Below, one piece after another: positions 9,451 through 16,725 of a DNA stretch of 39,936 bases (within the stretch, counting starts at the first letter, position 1; every line of letters begins with the position of its first letter). The position numbers and the translations under genes were made by a program. The DNA is from Paracraurococcus ruber (GTDB lineage Bacteria > Pseudomonadota > Alphaproteobacteria > Acetobacterales > Acetobacteraceae): positions 1 to 39,936 of the forward strand of contig NZ_SMOA01000037.1 in the NCBI RefSeq assembly GCF_004353985.1. Reading direction: 5' to 3'. A model generated the notes under the pieces. The model was not told the DNA's origin. It searched no databases and saw only the letters and a list, made by a program, of their open reading frames with translations.

Positions 9451-10473
9451 TCAGGCCGGGGTCCGGGTCCGCGCCTGAGGCCCCGGCCGGGGGTCGAGGC
9501 CGGCGGCGTCCGACGGGGCGGCGGCCGGACGCCGCCGGAGGCCGAGCGCGCCGGCCATCCGCCGCAGCCCGCCCACCTGCTGCCGGAGCCAGCCGCCGGT
9601 GGCGAGGGCTTCGTCGCCATCCGGCACCCCGGTCGGCGGATAGACCCCCCGCCGGAAATCCGCCGTGCCGAAGACCCAGTCCCAGACCGGCAGCAGCACC
9701 GCGTAGTTCTTGCCCTGCGCCCCGGCCGAGAGCACGCCATGGTGCAGCCGGTGGAAGCGCGGCGAGACGAACAGGCGCTCCCCCAGCCGGCCGAAATCCA
9801 GCCGGACATTGGCGTGCGACAGGCTCTCGGCCAGCCGCAGCAGCAGGACGATGAGCGGGAACTGCCCCGGCGGCACGCCGATCAGCAGGGCGATCCCGCC
9901 GAACCACAGCGCCGCCAGCACATCGTCCAGCACATGGTTCCGGTCATCGGTCCAGAAGGTCATCTGCCGCTGGGCGTGGTGGATCTCGTGCAGGGCCCAC
10001 CACCAGCGGAGGGTGTGCTGCGCCCGGTGCCGCCAGTACTCGCCGAAATCCAGGATCACCACATAGCAGGCGAAGGCCAGCAGCGGGTGGGCGCGCAGCG
10101 CCGGGACCAGTTCCTCCAGCGTCGGCGGCAGCAGCCCCTGCTCGGTCAGCCAGCCTTCCCACATCGCCTGGACCGAGGCGAGGAAGACGAAGGCGAGCAG
10201 CGGCAGCAGCCCCAGCCGCGTGAGCACGGTGTAGAGCATGTCCGTGCGGATGGCGCGGCGGTCCTGGCGCGGCTCCACCGGCCGCCAGGCTTCCAGCGGC
10301 CGGCAGACCAGCCAGACGGCGAGGATGCCGAACAGCCCGAACAGGGCGAAGTCCAGCCAGTCGTAGAGGTCCTCCGCCCAGTCCATCAGCCCCGCGGCGT
10401 AGAGCAGGGGCTGCAGCGCATGCTCGAAGATCCAGCCGGTCAGGGCGGCATAGGCGTCGTACAGCGCGTTCAT
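9451..10473 (-). CDS. Sterol desaturase / fatty acid hydroxylase superfamily membrane enzyme
   Basis: 340 aa integral membrane di-iron enzyme. The histidine clusters of the superfamily are present in order: HRAQH, HEIHH and HRLHHG, with additional His in LSHANVRLDF. Hydrophobic helices precede and separate them. The last 40 residues are Pro/Arg-rich and probably disordered. These proteins hydroxylate or desaturate lipids, sterols, hopanoids or carotenoids; the substrate here is unknown. The start ATG 10473 overlaps the stop of the upstream polysaccharide deacetylase (ATGA), and that gene in turn overlaps a beta-propeller gene. The three form one minus-strand operon, with this gene last. Confidence 0.9.
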   Translation of the reverse strand: MNALYDAYAALTGWIFEHALQPLLYAAGLMDWAEDLYDWLDFALFGLFGILAVWLVCRPLEAWRPVEPRQDRRAIRTDMLYTVLTRLGLLPLLAFVFLASVQAMWEGWLTEQGLLPPTLEELVPALRAHPLLAFACYVVILDFGEYWRHRAQHTLRWWWALHEIHHAQRQMTFWTDDRNHVLDDVLAALWFGGIALLIGVPPGQFPLIVLLLRLAESLSHANVRLDFGRLGERLFVSPRFHRLHHGVLSAGAQGKNYAVLLPVWDWVFGTADFRRGVYPPTGVPDGDEALATGGWLRQQVGGLRRMAGALGLRRRPAAAPSDAAGLDPRPGPQARTRTPA

Positions 10474-11219
10474 GTCTTGCCTTCGGCCGGCAGGGTGGCG
10501 AAGCAGAAGCCGCGCGCCTGCAGCCCCGCGATGATCGGGTCCAGCACCTCGGCGAAGGGGTCCTTCCGGCTGCGCACGCCCCAATGCAGGACCACCACCT
10601 CGCCGTCGCGGGTGCGCTCGATGGCACGGCGGGCCAGCACGTCGTTCGGGTGCTTGGCGCTGTCCAGCTCATCCCCCCAGAAGCCGTTGGCGGTCCAGCC
10701 CTGGTGGCGCAGCCCGCAGGCGGCGGCCAGGGCCAGGGCGTTGGGCGTGGTGATGCCGCCCGGGGCGCGCCAGAGCGGCAGGATGCGCGCCCCCGGCGCC
10801 AGCGCCTGCAGCCGCTCGACCGGGCGCCGCAATTCGGCACAGAGGCCGGCGGCGTCGAGTTGCTCGGCCCCTTCCCCGCGGCGGGACGCGTAGCGGACCC
10901 GCCCCGGCGCCGGGTCACCGGCGAAATACCAATGGCGCCAGGTATGGCTCGCGAAGGCATGGCCCTCGGCGGCGCGGGCCCGCCAGAAGGGCGCCCACGA
11001 CTCGTCCAGGCTGCGGTCGCCGCGATGGGTCGGCTCGTCCGCCACGAAGAGCGTGGCGCGGACATCCCGGCGGCGCAGGATGCCGGCGATCTGCTCGGCC
11101 TCCCGGCCCCAGCCGGTGTCGATGGTCAGGTAGACCGTGCCGCGGCAGGCCGGCTGCGCCCGGCCGAGCGCCGGCAGCGCCAGCGCCGCCGCGAGTCCCG
11201 GCAGGGCCCGCCGCCTCAT
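10470..11219 (-). CDS. Secreted polysaccharide deacetylase (NodB-like)
   Basis: 249 aa with an N-terminal signal peptide ending near ALGRAQP. The NodB fold (carbohydrate esterase 4) removes acetyl groups from polysaccharides. Motif 1 reads TIDTGW where the family usually has TFDDG, so the second Asp, normally a metal ligand, is replaced by Thr. Motif 2 is intact as SHTWRHW (HxxxH), and motif 3 as WRAPGG. The DD-to-DT change may alter metal binding or substrate. The start overlaps the propeller stop (ATGA) and the stop overlaps the hydroxylase start, so this is the middle gene of a tightly coupled trio. Periplasmic location is inferred from the signal peptide. Confidence 0.9.
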   Translation of the reverse strand: MRRRALPGLAAALALPALGRAQPACRGTVYLTIDTGWGREAEQIAGILRRRDVRATLFVADEPTHRGDRSLDESWAPFWRARAAEGHAFASHTWRHWYFAGDPAPGRVRYASRRGEGAEQLDAAGLCAELRRPVERLQALAPGARILPLWRAPGGITTPNALALAAACGLRHQGWTANGFWGDELDSAKHPNDVLARRAIERTRDGEVVVLHWGVRSRKDPFAEVLDPIIAGLQARGFCFATLPAEGKT

Positions 11220-12295
11220 CGGGTCAGCATGCGGCGCCAGATCGCCGGCTGGTGTGCCGGCGCCGTCCCGGCATCGGCGGCGGTCGGCACCACCGCCGCC
11301 TCGGCCGGCGGCGGCACGACCTCCGAGACCGTCAGCGGCGGCAGCGGGGTCGCCCGCGGCTGCACGAAAATCCCGTGCGGGGAGCGGCCGACCGGGATGG
11401 TCTCCGCCTGGCCGGTCGCCGGGTCCACCACCGCCACCCGCGCGATCCAGCGCAACGTCACCCAGAGCCGTCCCTGCGGGTCGAAGGCGATGCAGTCCGG
11501 CCCGCCCGGCAGCGGCCAGGAGGCGGTAGGGTTCAGCGTCTCGCCATCCAGCACGGTGATGCGGCTGTCGACCCGGCTGGTGACGTAGAGCACCCGGCCG
11601 TCGGGCGAGGGCACGATGGTATGGGCGCCGCGGCCGACGAAGATGGTCCGCTCCACCTTGCCGTCGGCCGGGTTGACCACGGCGACATGGTCGCTGCCCA
11701 TGATGCCGACCAGCAGCCGCCCGCGGTGCCAGGTGACGCCGGCCGGCTGCGAGCCGACCTCGGCGGTCCAGATCGGCTTGCGCTCCGCCAGGTCAATCGC
11801 CATCAGGCTGCGGGCGCCCTGCAGGGTCACGAAGACCATGCGGCTGTCCGGCGTGTAGGCCAGGTGGCTGGGCTTATCCGGCACCCGGAGCCGGGTGAGC
11901 AGGGCCCGCGACGCCGAGTCGTAGATGTCCACCTGGTCCCGGCGCAGGCTGGTGACGACCAGAAGCTTGCCGTCCGGGGTCAGCTCCATATGGTAGGGGT
12001 TGCTGAACCTCTCCCGCCGCTTCACCTCTGCGGTGGCGGGGTCGATGTAGATCATCTCGTTGCCGCCGCTGTCGCCGACCATCAGCTCGCTGCGGTCGGG
12101 CGACAGGATCAGGTGATGCACCTCCCGCAGCACGGGGATGCGGCGCACCTCCTCCCGCGTCGTGCTCTCGAGCACGGAGATGGAGGCATCGGCGCTGTTC
12201 AGCACATAGACGAGGTCGGCCCGGGCGGTGCCGGGCAGCAGCCCGACCAGCCCCAGCCAAAGCGCGAGAAGGGCGCGCCGCATGACATCTGGCAT
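11216..12295 (-). CDS. Secreted YncE-like beta-propeller protein
   Basis: 359 aa. A signal peptide (residues about 1-27, ending GTARAD) is followed by YVTN/YncE-type beta-propeller repeats. Recurrent blades read LVYVLNSADASISVLES, MIYIDPATAEV, LLVVTSLRRDQVDIYDS, MVFVTLQGARSLMAIDL, LLVGIMGSDHVAVVNP and VLYVTSRVDSRITVLDG. The last 35 residues are Pro/Ala-rich. Such propellers usually act as periplasmic binding or scaffold proteins and some accompany quinoprotein systems; no catalytic motif is visible. It is the first gene of the propeller-deacetylase-hydroxylase operon. A second ATG four codons downstream (MRRALLALW) is a possible start. Confidence 0.85.
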   Translation of the reverse strand: MPDVMRRALLALWLGLVGLLPGTARADLVYVLNSADASISVLESTTREEVRRIPVLREVHHLILSPDRSELMVGDSGGNEMIYIDPATAEVKRRERFSNPYHMELTPDGKLLVVTSLRRDQVDIYDSASRALLTRLRVPDKPSHLAYTPDSRMVFVTLQGARSLMAIDLAERKPIWTAEVGSQPAGVTWHRGRLLVGIMGSDHVAVVNPADGKVERTIFVGRGAHTIVPSPDGRVLYVTSRVDSRITVLDGETLNPTASWPLPGGPDCIAFDPQGRLWVTLRWIARVAVVDPATGQAETIPVGRSPHGIFVQPRATPLPPLTVSEVVPPPAEAAVVPTAADAGTAPAHQPAIWRRMLTR

Positions 12296-12305
12296 CCCGA
12301 TACAG

Positions 12306-12326
12306 GGGCGGGAAATTTCCCCGCCC
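12306..12326 (-). terminator. GC hairpin before the propeller gene
   Basis: A 7-bp stem GGGCGGG/CCCGCCC with the A/T loop AAATTTC lies in the 66 bp between the msrB stop and the propeller start. It could be a second part of the msrAB terminator or a leader structure of the propeller mRNA. Confidence 0.4.
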
Positions 12327-12339
12327 TGGGCGGAAAGGC

Positions 12340-12355
12340 AAGCGCCGAAGCGCTT
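12340..12355 (-). terminator. UUCG-tetraloop hairpin after msrB
   Basis: On the minus strand AAGCGC-TTCG-GCGCTT forms a perfect 6-bp stem capped by a UUCG tetraloop, 6 bp after the msrB stop and followed by GCCTTTCC. This is a plausible terminator separating msrAB from the propeller operon. The T-tract is weak. Confidence 0.55.
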
Positions 12356-12361
12356 ACCGGT

Positions 12362-12817
12362 TCATGGTTGATCGACGCCGCCGCCTGTCTCGCGGGGCGC
12401 GAAGCGCATCGCCACGCCGTTCATGCAGTAGCGCTGGCCGGTCGGCGGCGGCCCGTCCGGGAAGACATGGCCCAGATGGCCGCCGCAATTGGCGCAATGC
12501 ACCTCGGTCCGCACCATGAAGAAGCTGCGGTCGGTGGTGGTGCCCACGGCGCCGTCCGCCGGGGCCCAGAAACTGGGCCAGCCGGTCCCGCTCTCGAATT
12601 TCGTCGCCGAGTCGAAGAGCGGGTGGCCGCAGCCGGCGCAGAGGAAAGTGCCTTCGCGCTTCTCGGCATTCAGCGGGCTGGTGCCGGCGCGTTCGGTGCC
12701 GTGCTGGCGCAGGACCCGGAAGGCCTCGGGCGACAGGGCGCGGCGCCATTCCTCGTCCGGCTTCTCGACCGGGAAGGTCTCGGCCGGGGGGGCTTCCTTG
12801 CGGGAGAACAGGGACAT
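12362..12817 (-). CDS. msrB: Peptide-methionine (R)-S-oxide reductase MsrB
   Basis: 151 aa. It reduces the R-diastereomer of methionine sulfoxide in proteins. The zinc-binding pairs CAGC (60-63) and CANC (108-111) are both intact. The catalytic Cys131 is in RYCMNGVA; the family more often has RYCINS. The core [24 protein letters not shown] and [10 protein letters not shown] is standard. No signal peptide is seen, so it is cytoplasmic. It follows msrA with a 15-bp gap, forming an msrA-msrB operon, and is separated from the downstream propeller gene by hairpins. Confidence 0.96.
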   Translation of the reverse strand: MSLFSRKEAPPAETFPVEKPDEEWRRALSPEAFRVLRQHGTERAGTSPLNAEKREGTFLCAGCGHPLFDSATKFESGTGWPSFWAPADGAVGTTTDRSFFMVRTEVHCANCGGHLGHVFPDGPPPTGQRYCMNGVAMRFAPRETGGGVDQP

Positions 12818-12832
12818 GGAGGTCTTTCCGGG

Positions 12833-13396
12833 TCAGGCGGCCGGGCGCTTCAGGCGCTCGGCATAGGTCTTGCGGAATTTCTGCACCTTCGGCGCCACCA
12901 CCACCCGGCAGTAGCCGCTCCAGGGGTTGCGGGCGAAGTAGTCCTGGTGCTCGGGCTCGCCCGGCCAGTAATGCTCGAAGGGCACCAGCTCGGTCACCAG
13001 CGCGCCGTCCCAGATGCCGGCCTGCGTCACCTCCGCCATCACCTGCTCCGCCACCGCCTTCTGCTCGGGCGAGTGGTAGAGGATCACGCTGCGATATTGC
13101 GGGCCGATATCGTTGCCTTGCCGGTCCTTCGTCGTCGGGTCGTGGATGGTGAAGAAGACCCGCAGCAGGTCGGCGAAGCTGATCTCCTGCGGGTCGAAGG
13201 CGATCTGCACCACCTCCGCATGGCCGGTCTTCTTGCCGCAGACCTGCTCGTAGCTGGGGTTCGGCACATGCCCGCCGCTATAGCCGGAATGCACGCTGGC
13301 CACCCCGCGCAGGTCGCGGAAGACCGCGTCCAGGCACCAGAAGCAGCCGCCGCCCAGGGTCGCCGTCTCCAGCCCCGCCTTCTCCGTCGTGCTCAT
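12833..13396 (-). CDS. msrA: Peptide-methionine (S)-S-oxide reductase MsrA
   Basis: 187 aa. It reduces S-methionine sulfoxide in proteins and free methionine sulfoxide. The catalytic motif GCFWC is at 17-21 (Cys18). It is followed by the standard segments VHSGYSGGH, TGHAEVVQIAFDP, DIGPQYRSVI and HQDYFARNP. The start is ATG 13396 (MSTTEKAGLETATLGGG); the frame remains open upstream but that part has no similarity to the family. It is transcribed divergently from the rutA-like gene, with 157 bp between starts, and sits directly before msrB. Confidence 0.96.
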   Translation of the reverse strand: MSTTEKAGLETATLGGGCFWCLDAVFRDLRGVASVHSGYSGGHVPNPSYEQVCGKKTGHAEVVQIAFDPQEISFADLLRVFFTIHDPTTKDRQGNDIGPQYRSVILYHSPEQKAVAEQVMAEVTQAGIWDGALVTELVPFEHYWPGEPEHQDYFARNPWSGYCRVVVAPKVQKFRKTYAERLKRPAA

Positions 13397-13497
13397 CGCG
13401 TCCGTCCCATCGGTTTCCCGCAAGATGGGGTCGCGGGCGGCCGGAGTCACCTGCCCCTCCCCGCCCGGACCCGCGGTCCCGCCCCGCCCGCCGCACA

Positions 13498-13512
13498 TGG
13501 CACGCCGCTTGC
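13498..13512 (+). promoter_or_regulatory. Sigma-54 (RpoN) promoter upstream of rutA-like gene
   Basis: TGGCACG-CCGC-TTGC matches the -24/-12 consensus TGGCACG-N4-TTGC. The invariant GG (13499-13500) and GC (13511-13512) are separated by exactly 10 bp. Predicted transcription starts near 13524, leaving a leader of about 30 nt that holds a GGAGG ribosome-binding site at 13541-13545 before the ATG at 13554. Sigma-54 promoters need an enhancer-binding activator such as NtrC. No clear NtrC site was recognised in the 100 bp upstream. Confidence 0.8.
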
Positions 13513-13553
13513 GTGACCCCTGCCACCCGGGACGGGCAGCGGAGGCTTCCAGC

Positions 13554-14633
13554 ATGCAGGTCGGCGTCTTCATCCCCATCAACAACAACGGGTGGCTGAC
13601 CTCCACCACCTCCCCGCAATACCTGCCGAGCTTCGACCTGAACCGCCGCATCGTGCAGCGGGCGGAGCAATTCGGCCTCGACTTCGCGCTGTCCATGATC
13701 AAGCTGCACGGCTTCGGCGGGAAGAGCCGGTTCTGGGACTACGGGCTCGAGAGCTTCACGCTCATGGCCGGCCTCGCCTCGGTGACGCAGCGCATCCAGC
13801 TCTTCGCCTCCATCGCCGTGCTGACCATGCCGCCGCCAATCGCGGCGCGCATGGCGGTGACCATCGACAGCATCGCCCCCGGCCGCTTCGGGGTGAACAT
13901 CGTCTCCGGCTGGCAGGAGGCGGAGTACAGCCAGATGGGGATCTGGCCGGGCGAGGCGCATTTCCAGCAGCGCTACGAATACTGCGGCGAGTATGTCCGC
14001 ATCATGCGGGAGCTGTGGGCGACCGGCGAGAGCGACCTGAAGGGCCAGTTCTTCCAGATGGACCGGTGCCAGCTGCTGCCGCAGCCCTCGGCCCGGATCC
14101 CGATCATCTGCGCGGCGCAGTCGGACAAGGGCACGCGCTTCGCCGCCGAGTACGGCGACTACAATTTCTGCGTCGGCTTCGGCGTGAACCAACCCCAGCG
14201 GGTGGCGCCCAGCATCGCCCGGCTGGTCGAGGCGACGCGGGCGACCGGCCGCGAGGTCGGCGCGCTGGTCATGCAGATGGTCGTCGCCGACGAGACCGAC
14301 GAGGCGGCGATGGCCAAGTGGCGCCATTACTGCGACGGCTACGACCATGAGGCGATGGCCTGGCGCAACGCCCAGGCCGGCGCGGACAAGACCACCGACC
14401 CCTACGCCACCGCCAACCGGCAGAGGAACCAGGGCGACAACCACCCGACCAACCAGGGCGTCTTCGTCGGCAGCTATGCCACCGTGGCCCGCCTGCTGGA
14501 CGAACTTGCGGAGATCCCGGGCCTCTCGGGCGTGATGCTGACCTTCGACGACTTCATCATCGGCATGGAGCAGTTCGGCACCCGCATCCAGCCCCTGATG
14601 CGGAGCCGGTCCGCCCTGCGCCTGGCCGCCTGA
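13554..14633 (+). CDS. rutA: RutA-like flavin-dependent pyrimidine monooxygenase
   Basis: 359 aa luciferase-like monooxygenase. The N-terminus MQVGVFIPINNNGW and the segments FALSMIKLHGFGGK, LESFTLMAGLA, IDSIAPGRFGVNIVSGWQ, SQMGIWPGE, ICAAQSDKG, NFCVGFGVN and FVGSYATVARLLDEL follow E. coli RutA closely. RutA opens the uracil ring using FMNH2 and oxygen, releasing nitrogen for growth. The start ATG has GGAGG 8 bp upstream. A consensus sigma-54 promoter precedes it, fitting nitrogen control. None of rutB-G and no flavin reductase lie in the window. The genes that follow are two Lin0512 proteins, so the actual substrate could be a different N-heterocycle. Confidence 0.87.
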   Translation: MQVGVFIPINNNGWLTSTTSPQYLPSFDLNRRIVQRAEQFGLDFALSMIKLHGFGGKSRFWDYGLESFTLMAGLASVTQRIQLFASIAVLTMPPPIAARMAVTIDSIAPGRFGVNIVSGWQEAEYSQMGIWPGEAHFQQRYEYCGEYVRIMRELWATGESDLKGQFFQMDRCQLLPQPSARIPIICAAQSDKGTRFAAEYGDYNFCVGFGVNQPQRVAPSIARLVEATRATGREVGALVMQMVVADETDEAAMAKWRHYCDGYDHEAMAWRNAQAGADKTTDPYATANRQRNQGDNHPTNQGVFVGSYATVARLLDELAEIPGLSGVMLTFDDFIIGMEQFGTRIQPLMRSRSALRLAA

Positions 14634-14689
14634 GCCCCGGCGCCACGGGTCCCGGGGCGCTGCCTTCGTCCGGCGCGGCCATGGCCCGG

Positions 14690-14770
14690 GCACCCGTCGC
14701 CAATGCGCCCGTTGCCGGCGCGCCCATGGCCGGTCCGCCCATGGCCGGCGCGCCCATTGCCGACCTGCCC
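14690..14770 (+). repeat. 15-bp tandem repeat, about 5.4 copies
   Basis: In the 180 bp between rutA and the first Lin0512 gene a 15-bp unit repeats five times, starting at 14690, 14705, 14720, 14735 and 14750, with a partial sixth. The unit is approximately GCGCCCATGGCCGGC; copies differ by one to a few bases. Read in one frame it would encode APVAN/APVAG/APMAG pentapeptides, but there is no support for translation. Slippage or protein binding are possible; see findings. Confidence 0.75.
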
Positions 14771-14813
14771 CGCCGGCGGGACACTGCCGCCGGATGCAGG
14801 GGAGGACCAGGTC

Positions 14814-15170
14814 ATGCCGATGAGGCGCATGGTGCTGCAGATCGGCATGGGCACCGATATCCGCGGCGACGAGCCGACCAAGGCGGCGGTGCGCGCGCTG
14901 CGCGACGCGCTCTGGCACAACTCGCTCACCATCACCCATGCGCTCGGCGTGGATGTGGACAGCATGCGGGTGAAGGTCACCATCGGCGTGCCCGACCCGC
15001 GTCGCGTGGACAAGGCCGCGGTGCTGGCCGTGCTGCCGCATGGCACCGGAACGGTGGAGGTGGTCGAGGGCGGCCTGGCCATCCCCACCGCCGATGGCAG
15101 CGGCGTGACCCTGCTGGCCCAGGCGGCGGCCGAGGTCTTCCTCGACCTGCCGGAGGGAGCGGCGGCATGA
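14814..15170 (+). CDS. Lin0512 family protein (first copy)
   Basis: 118 aa, Lin0512 family (a conserved family of unknown function). Diagnostic segments are VLQIGMGTDIRGDEPTKAAV, LWHNSLTITHALGV, VKVTIGVPDP and EGGLAIPT. The ATG 14814 is preceded by GGGGAGGA, a strong ribosome-binding site. The stop overlaps the start of a second, similar protein (ATGA). The fold is expected to be a small alpha/beta unit, and adjacent paralogues suggest a heteromeric complex. It follows the rutA-like gene by 180 bp on the same strand, so it may share the sigma-54 promoter. Role unknown. Confidence 0.88.
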   Translation: MPMRRMVLQIGMGTDIRGDEPTKAAVRALRDALWHNSLTITHALGVDVDSMRVKVTIGVPDPRRVDKAAVLAVLPHGTGTVEVVEGGLAIPTADGSGVTLLAQAAAEVFLDLPEGAAA

Positions 15171-15511
15171 GCACGACCCTGCGCCGCGTCATCCTCGAGC
15201 TCGGCACCGGCAACGACCTGCATGGCGGCGACTACACCAAGGCGGCGCTGCGGGCGGTGCAGGATGCGCTGCACCACTCCTCCCTCAGCATGCTGCGGGC
15301 GCTGCGGGTGGACCCGAAGGCGATGGTGGTCGAGGTGACCATCGGCGTGCAGAAGCCGGAGCGGGTGGAGGCCGAGCGCGTCCGCGCCTCGCTGCCGCAT
15401 GGCCAGGTGACGGTGCGGGTGGTGAAGGGCGGCCTCGACGTGCCGGACCCGGAGCGGGAGGACACCGCCGTCATCGCCTCCGCGGCGATCGCCGTCAGCC
15501 TGCCGCTGTAG
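15167..15511 (+). CDS. Lin0512 family protein (second copy)
   Basis: 114 aa paralogue of the preceding gene. Shared blocks are ILELGTGNDLHGGDYTKAAL (first copy: LQIGMGTDIRGDEPTKAAV), LHHSSLSMLRALRVD, VEVTIGVQKPERV and VVKGGLDVPD. The two copies are clearly related but diverged, as expected of stable subunits rather than a recent duplication. The start overlaps the first copy by ATGA, implying coupled translation in balanced amounts. It ends 117 bp before the convergent aquaporin gene. No function can be stated. Confidence 0.88.
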   Translation: MSTTLRRVILELGTGNDLHGGDYTKAALRAVQDALHHSSLSMLRALRVDPKAMVVEVTIGVQKPERVEAERVRASLPHGQVTVRVVKGGLDVPDPEREDTAVIASAAIAVSLPL

Positions 15512-15628
15512 CCTGCGCCACGGGGCGGGGCGAAGGCCGCGGCGCAGGGCCCCGCCCGCCGGTCCCGGGCCTGGCCCCAGCGTTCGGATGCACGCGCACG
15601 CCGTGCCGGCCCGCGGGCGCCGGCGCCC

Positions 15629-16348
15629 TCAGCGGGATCCCTCGACACCCGCCGGAGCGATGGCCTGGCCGCGGACCCCGGACTGCGACGGCACCTCCAG
15701 CCAGCGCCAGAGGCCCGCCGCGAGAAGCGCGCCGGCACATTGCGCCAGGGCGAAGCCCGCCACATCGGCCGGCGCGATGCCGGCGAAGCTGGTGGTGAAG
15801 CCGCGCGCCAGGGTCACCGCCGGGTTGGCGAAGCTGGTCGAGGCGGTGAACCAATAGGCCGCCACGATGTACAGCCCGACCGCGAAGGGCACCGCCGTCG
15901 CCATCGCCCGCCGCACGCCGAGGATCGCCAGTACGAGGCCGGCCGTCGCCACGCCCTCCGCCAGCCACTGGGCGCCGCCGGTCCGCGCCCGCGTGCCGGC
16001 CTCGAGCAGCGCCGGATGCTCGAACATCGCATGCGCCAGCGCCACGCCGAGGATGCCGCCCGCCGCCTGCGCCAGCATGTAGAGCCCGGCGTCGCGCGCC
16101 GCGATCTCCCGCCGCAGCGCCATCACCAGGCTGACCGCCGGGTTGAGATGCGCGCCCGAGAGCGGCGCGAAGACCAGGATGATGACCGGCAGCGCCGCGC
16201 CGGTCGCCACGGCATTGGCCAGCAGCGCCAGCCCCGTGCTGCCGCCCGACAGCCGCTCCGCCATGATGCCGGACCCGACCACCACGGCCAGCAGCCATGC
16301 CGTGCCGAGCGCCTCCGCCGCCAGGCGGCGCGGCAGGCCAGCCATCAT
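15629..16348 (-). CDS. Aquaporin-family channel of the ars operon (AqpS-like)
   Basis: 239 aa MIP-family channel with six hydrophobic helices and two pore motifs, HLNPAV (NPA at 69-71) and FANPAV (NPA at 175-177). The Arg that follows the second NPA in water-selective aquaporins is Val here, as in the channels of rhizobial ars operons that let arsenite leave the cell. The start ATG 16348 overlaps the arsC stop (ATGA). It is the last gene of the arsR-arsI-arsC-aquaporin operon, which lacks ArsB or Acr3, so this channel is the only visible exit route for As(III). The role is inferred from context. Confidence 0.9.
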   Translation of the reverse strand: MMAGLPRRLAAEALGTAWLLAVVVGSGIMAERLSGGSTGLALLANAVATGAALPVIILVFAPLSGAHLNPAVSLVMALRREIAARDAGLYMLAQAAGGILGVALAHAMFEHPALLEAGTRARTGGAQWLAEGVATAGLVLAILGVRRAMATAVPFAVGLYIVAAYWFTASTSFANPAVTLARGFTTSFAGIAPADVAGFALAQCAGALLAAGLWRWLEVPSQSGVRGQAIAPAGVEGSR

Positions 16349-16725
16349 CGCGGCTGCGCGCCGCCCGGCGGCGCGGGCAGGATCTCCCGCACCTGCTCGC
16401 TCGGCCGGCAGAGCCGCGTGCCGCCGGGCGCGATGACGAAGGGCCGGTTGATCAGGATGGGATGCGCCAGCATGGCATCCAGCAGCGCATCCTCCGACAG
16501 GCCAGGGTCGTCCAGGCCGAGCTCGGCATAGGGCGTGCCCTTCTCCCGCAGCGCCTGCCGCACCGTCAGCCCGGCCGCGGCGATGGTCGCCCGCAGCGTC
16601 GCGCGGTCGGGCGGCGTCTTCAGGTATTCGACGACCACCGGCTCGATCCCCGCCTCGCGGATCAGGCCGAGCGCGTTGCGGGAGGTGCCGCAGGCCGGGT
16701 TGTGCCAGATCGTCACCGCGCTCAC
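16345..16725 (-). CDS. arsC: Arsenate reductase, glutaredoxin-dependent (ArsC)
   Basis: 126 aa, ArsC/Spx-like fold. It reduces arsenate to arsenite using glutathione and glutaredoxin. Catalytic Cys12 lies in HNPACGTSRN. Arg60, Arg94 (INRPFV) and Arg107 (RLCRPSE) fall at the same numbers as the substrate-binding arginines of the E. coli plasmid ArsC. The start is GTG at 16725 (sequence MSAVTIWHNPACG), overlapping the stop of the ArsI-like gene (GTGA). It lies between the ArsI-like enzyme and the aquaporin, so its product arsenite can leave by the channel. Confidence 0.95.
   Translation of the reverse strand: MSAVTIWHNPACGTSRNALGLIREAGIEPVVVEYLKTPPDRATLRATIAAAGLTVRQALREKGTPYAELGLDDPGLSEDALLDAMLAHPILINRPFVIAPGGTRLCRPSEQVREILPAPPGGAQPR

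Noticed and set aside
14681-14820. A repeat-rich protein (APMAG pentapeptides) encoded by the 15-bp repeats
   Set aside because: The frame runs into non-family sequence, has no ribosome-binding site and overlaps the well-supported Lin0512 gene. Kept as a DNA repeat only.
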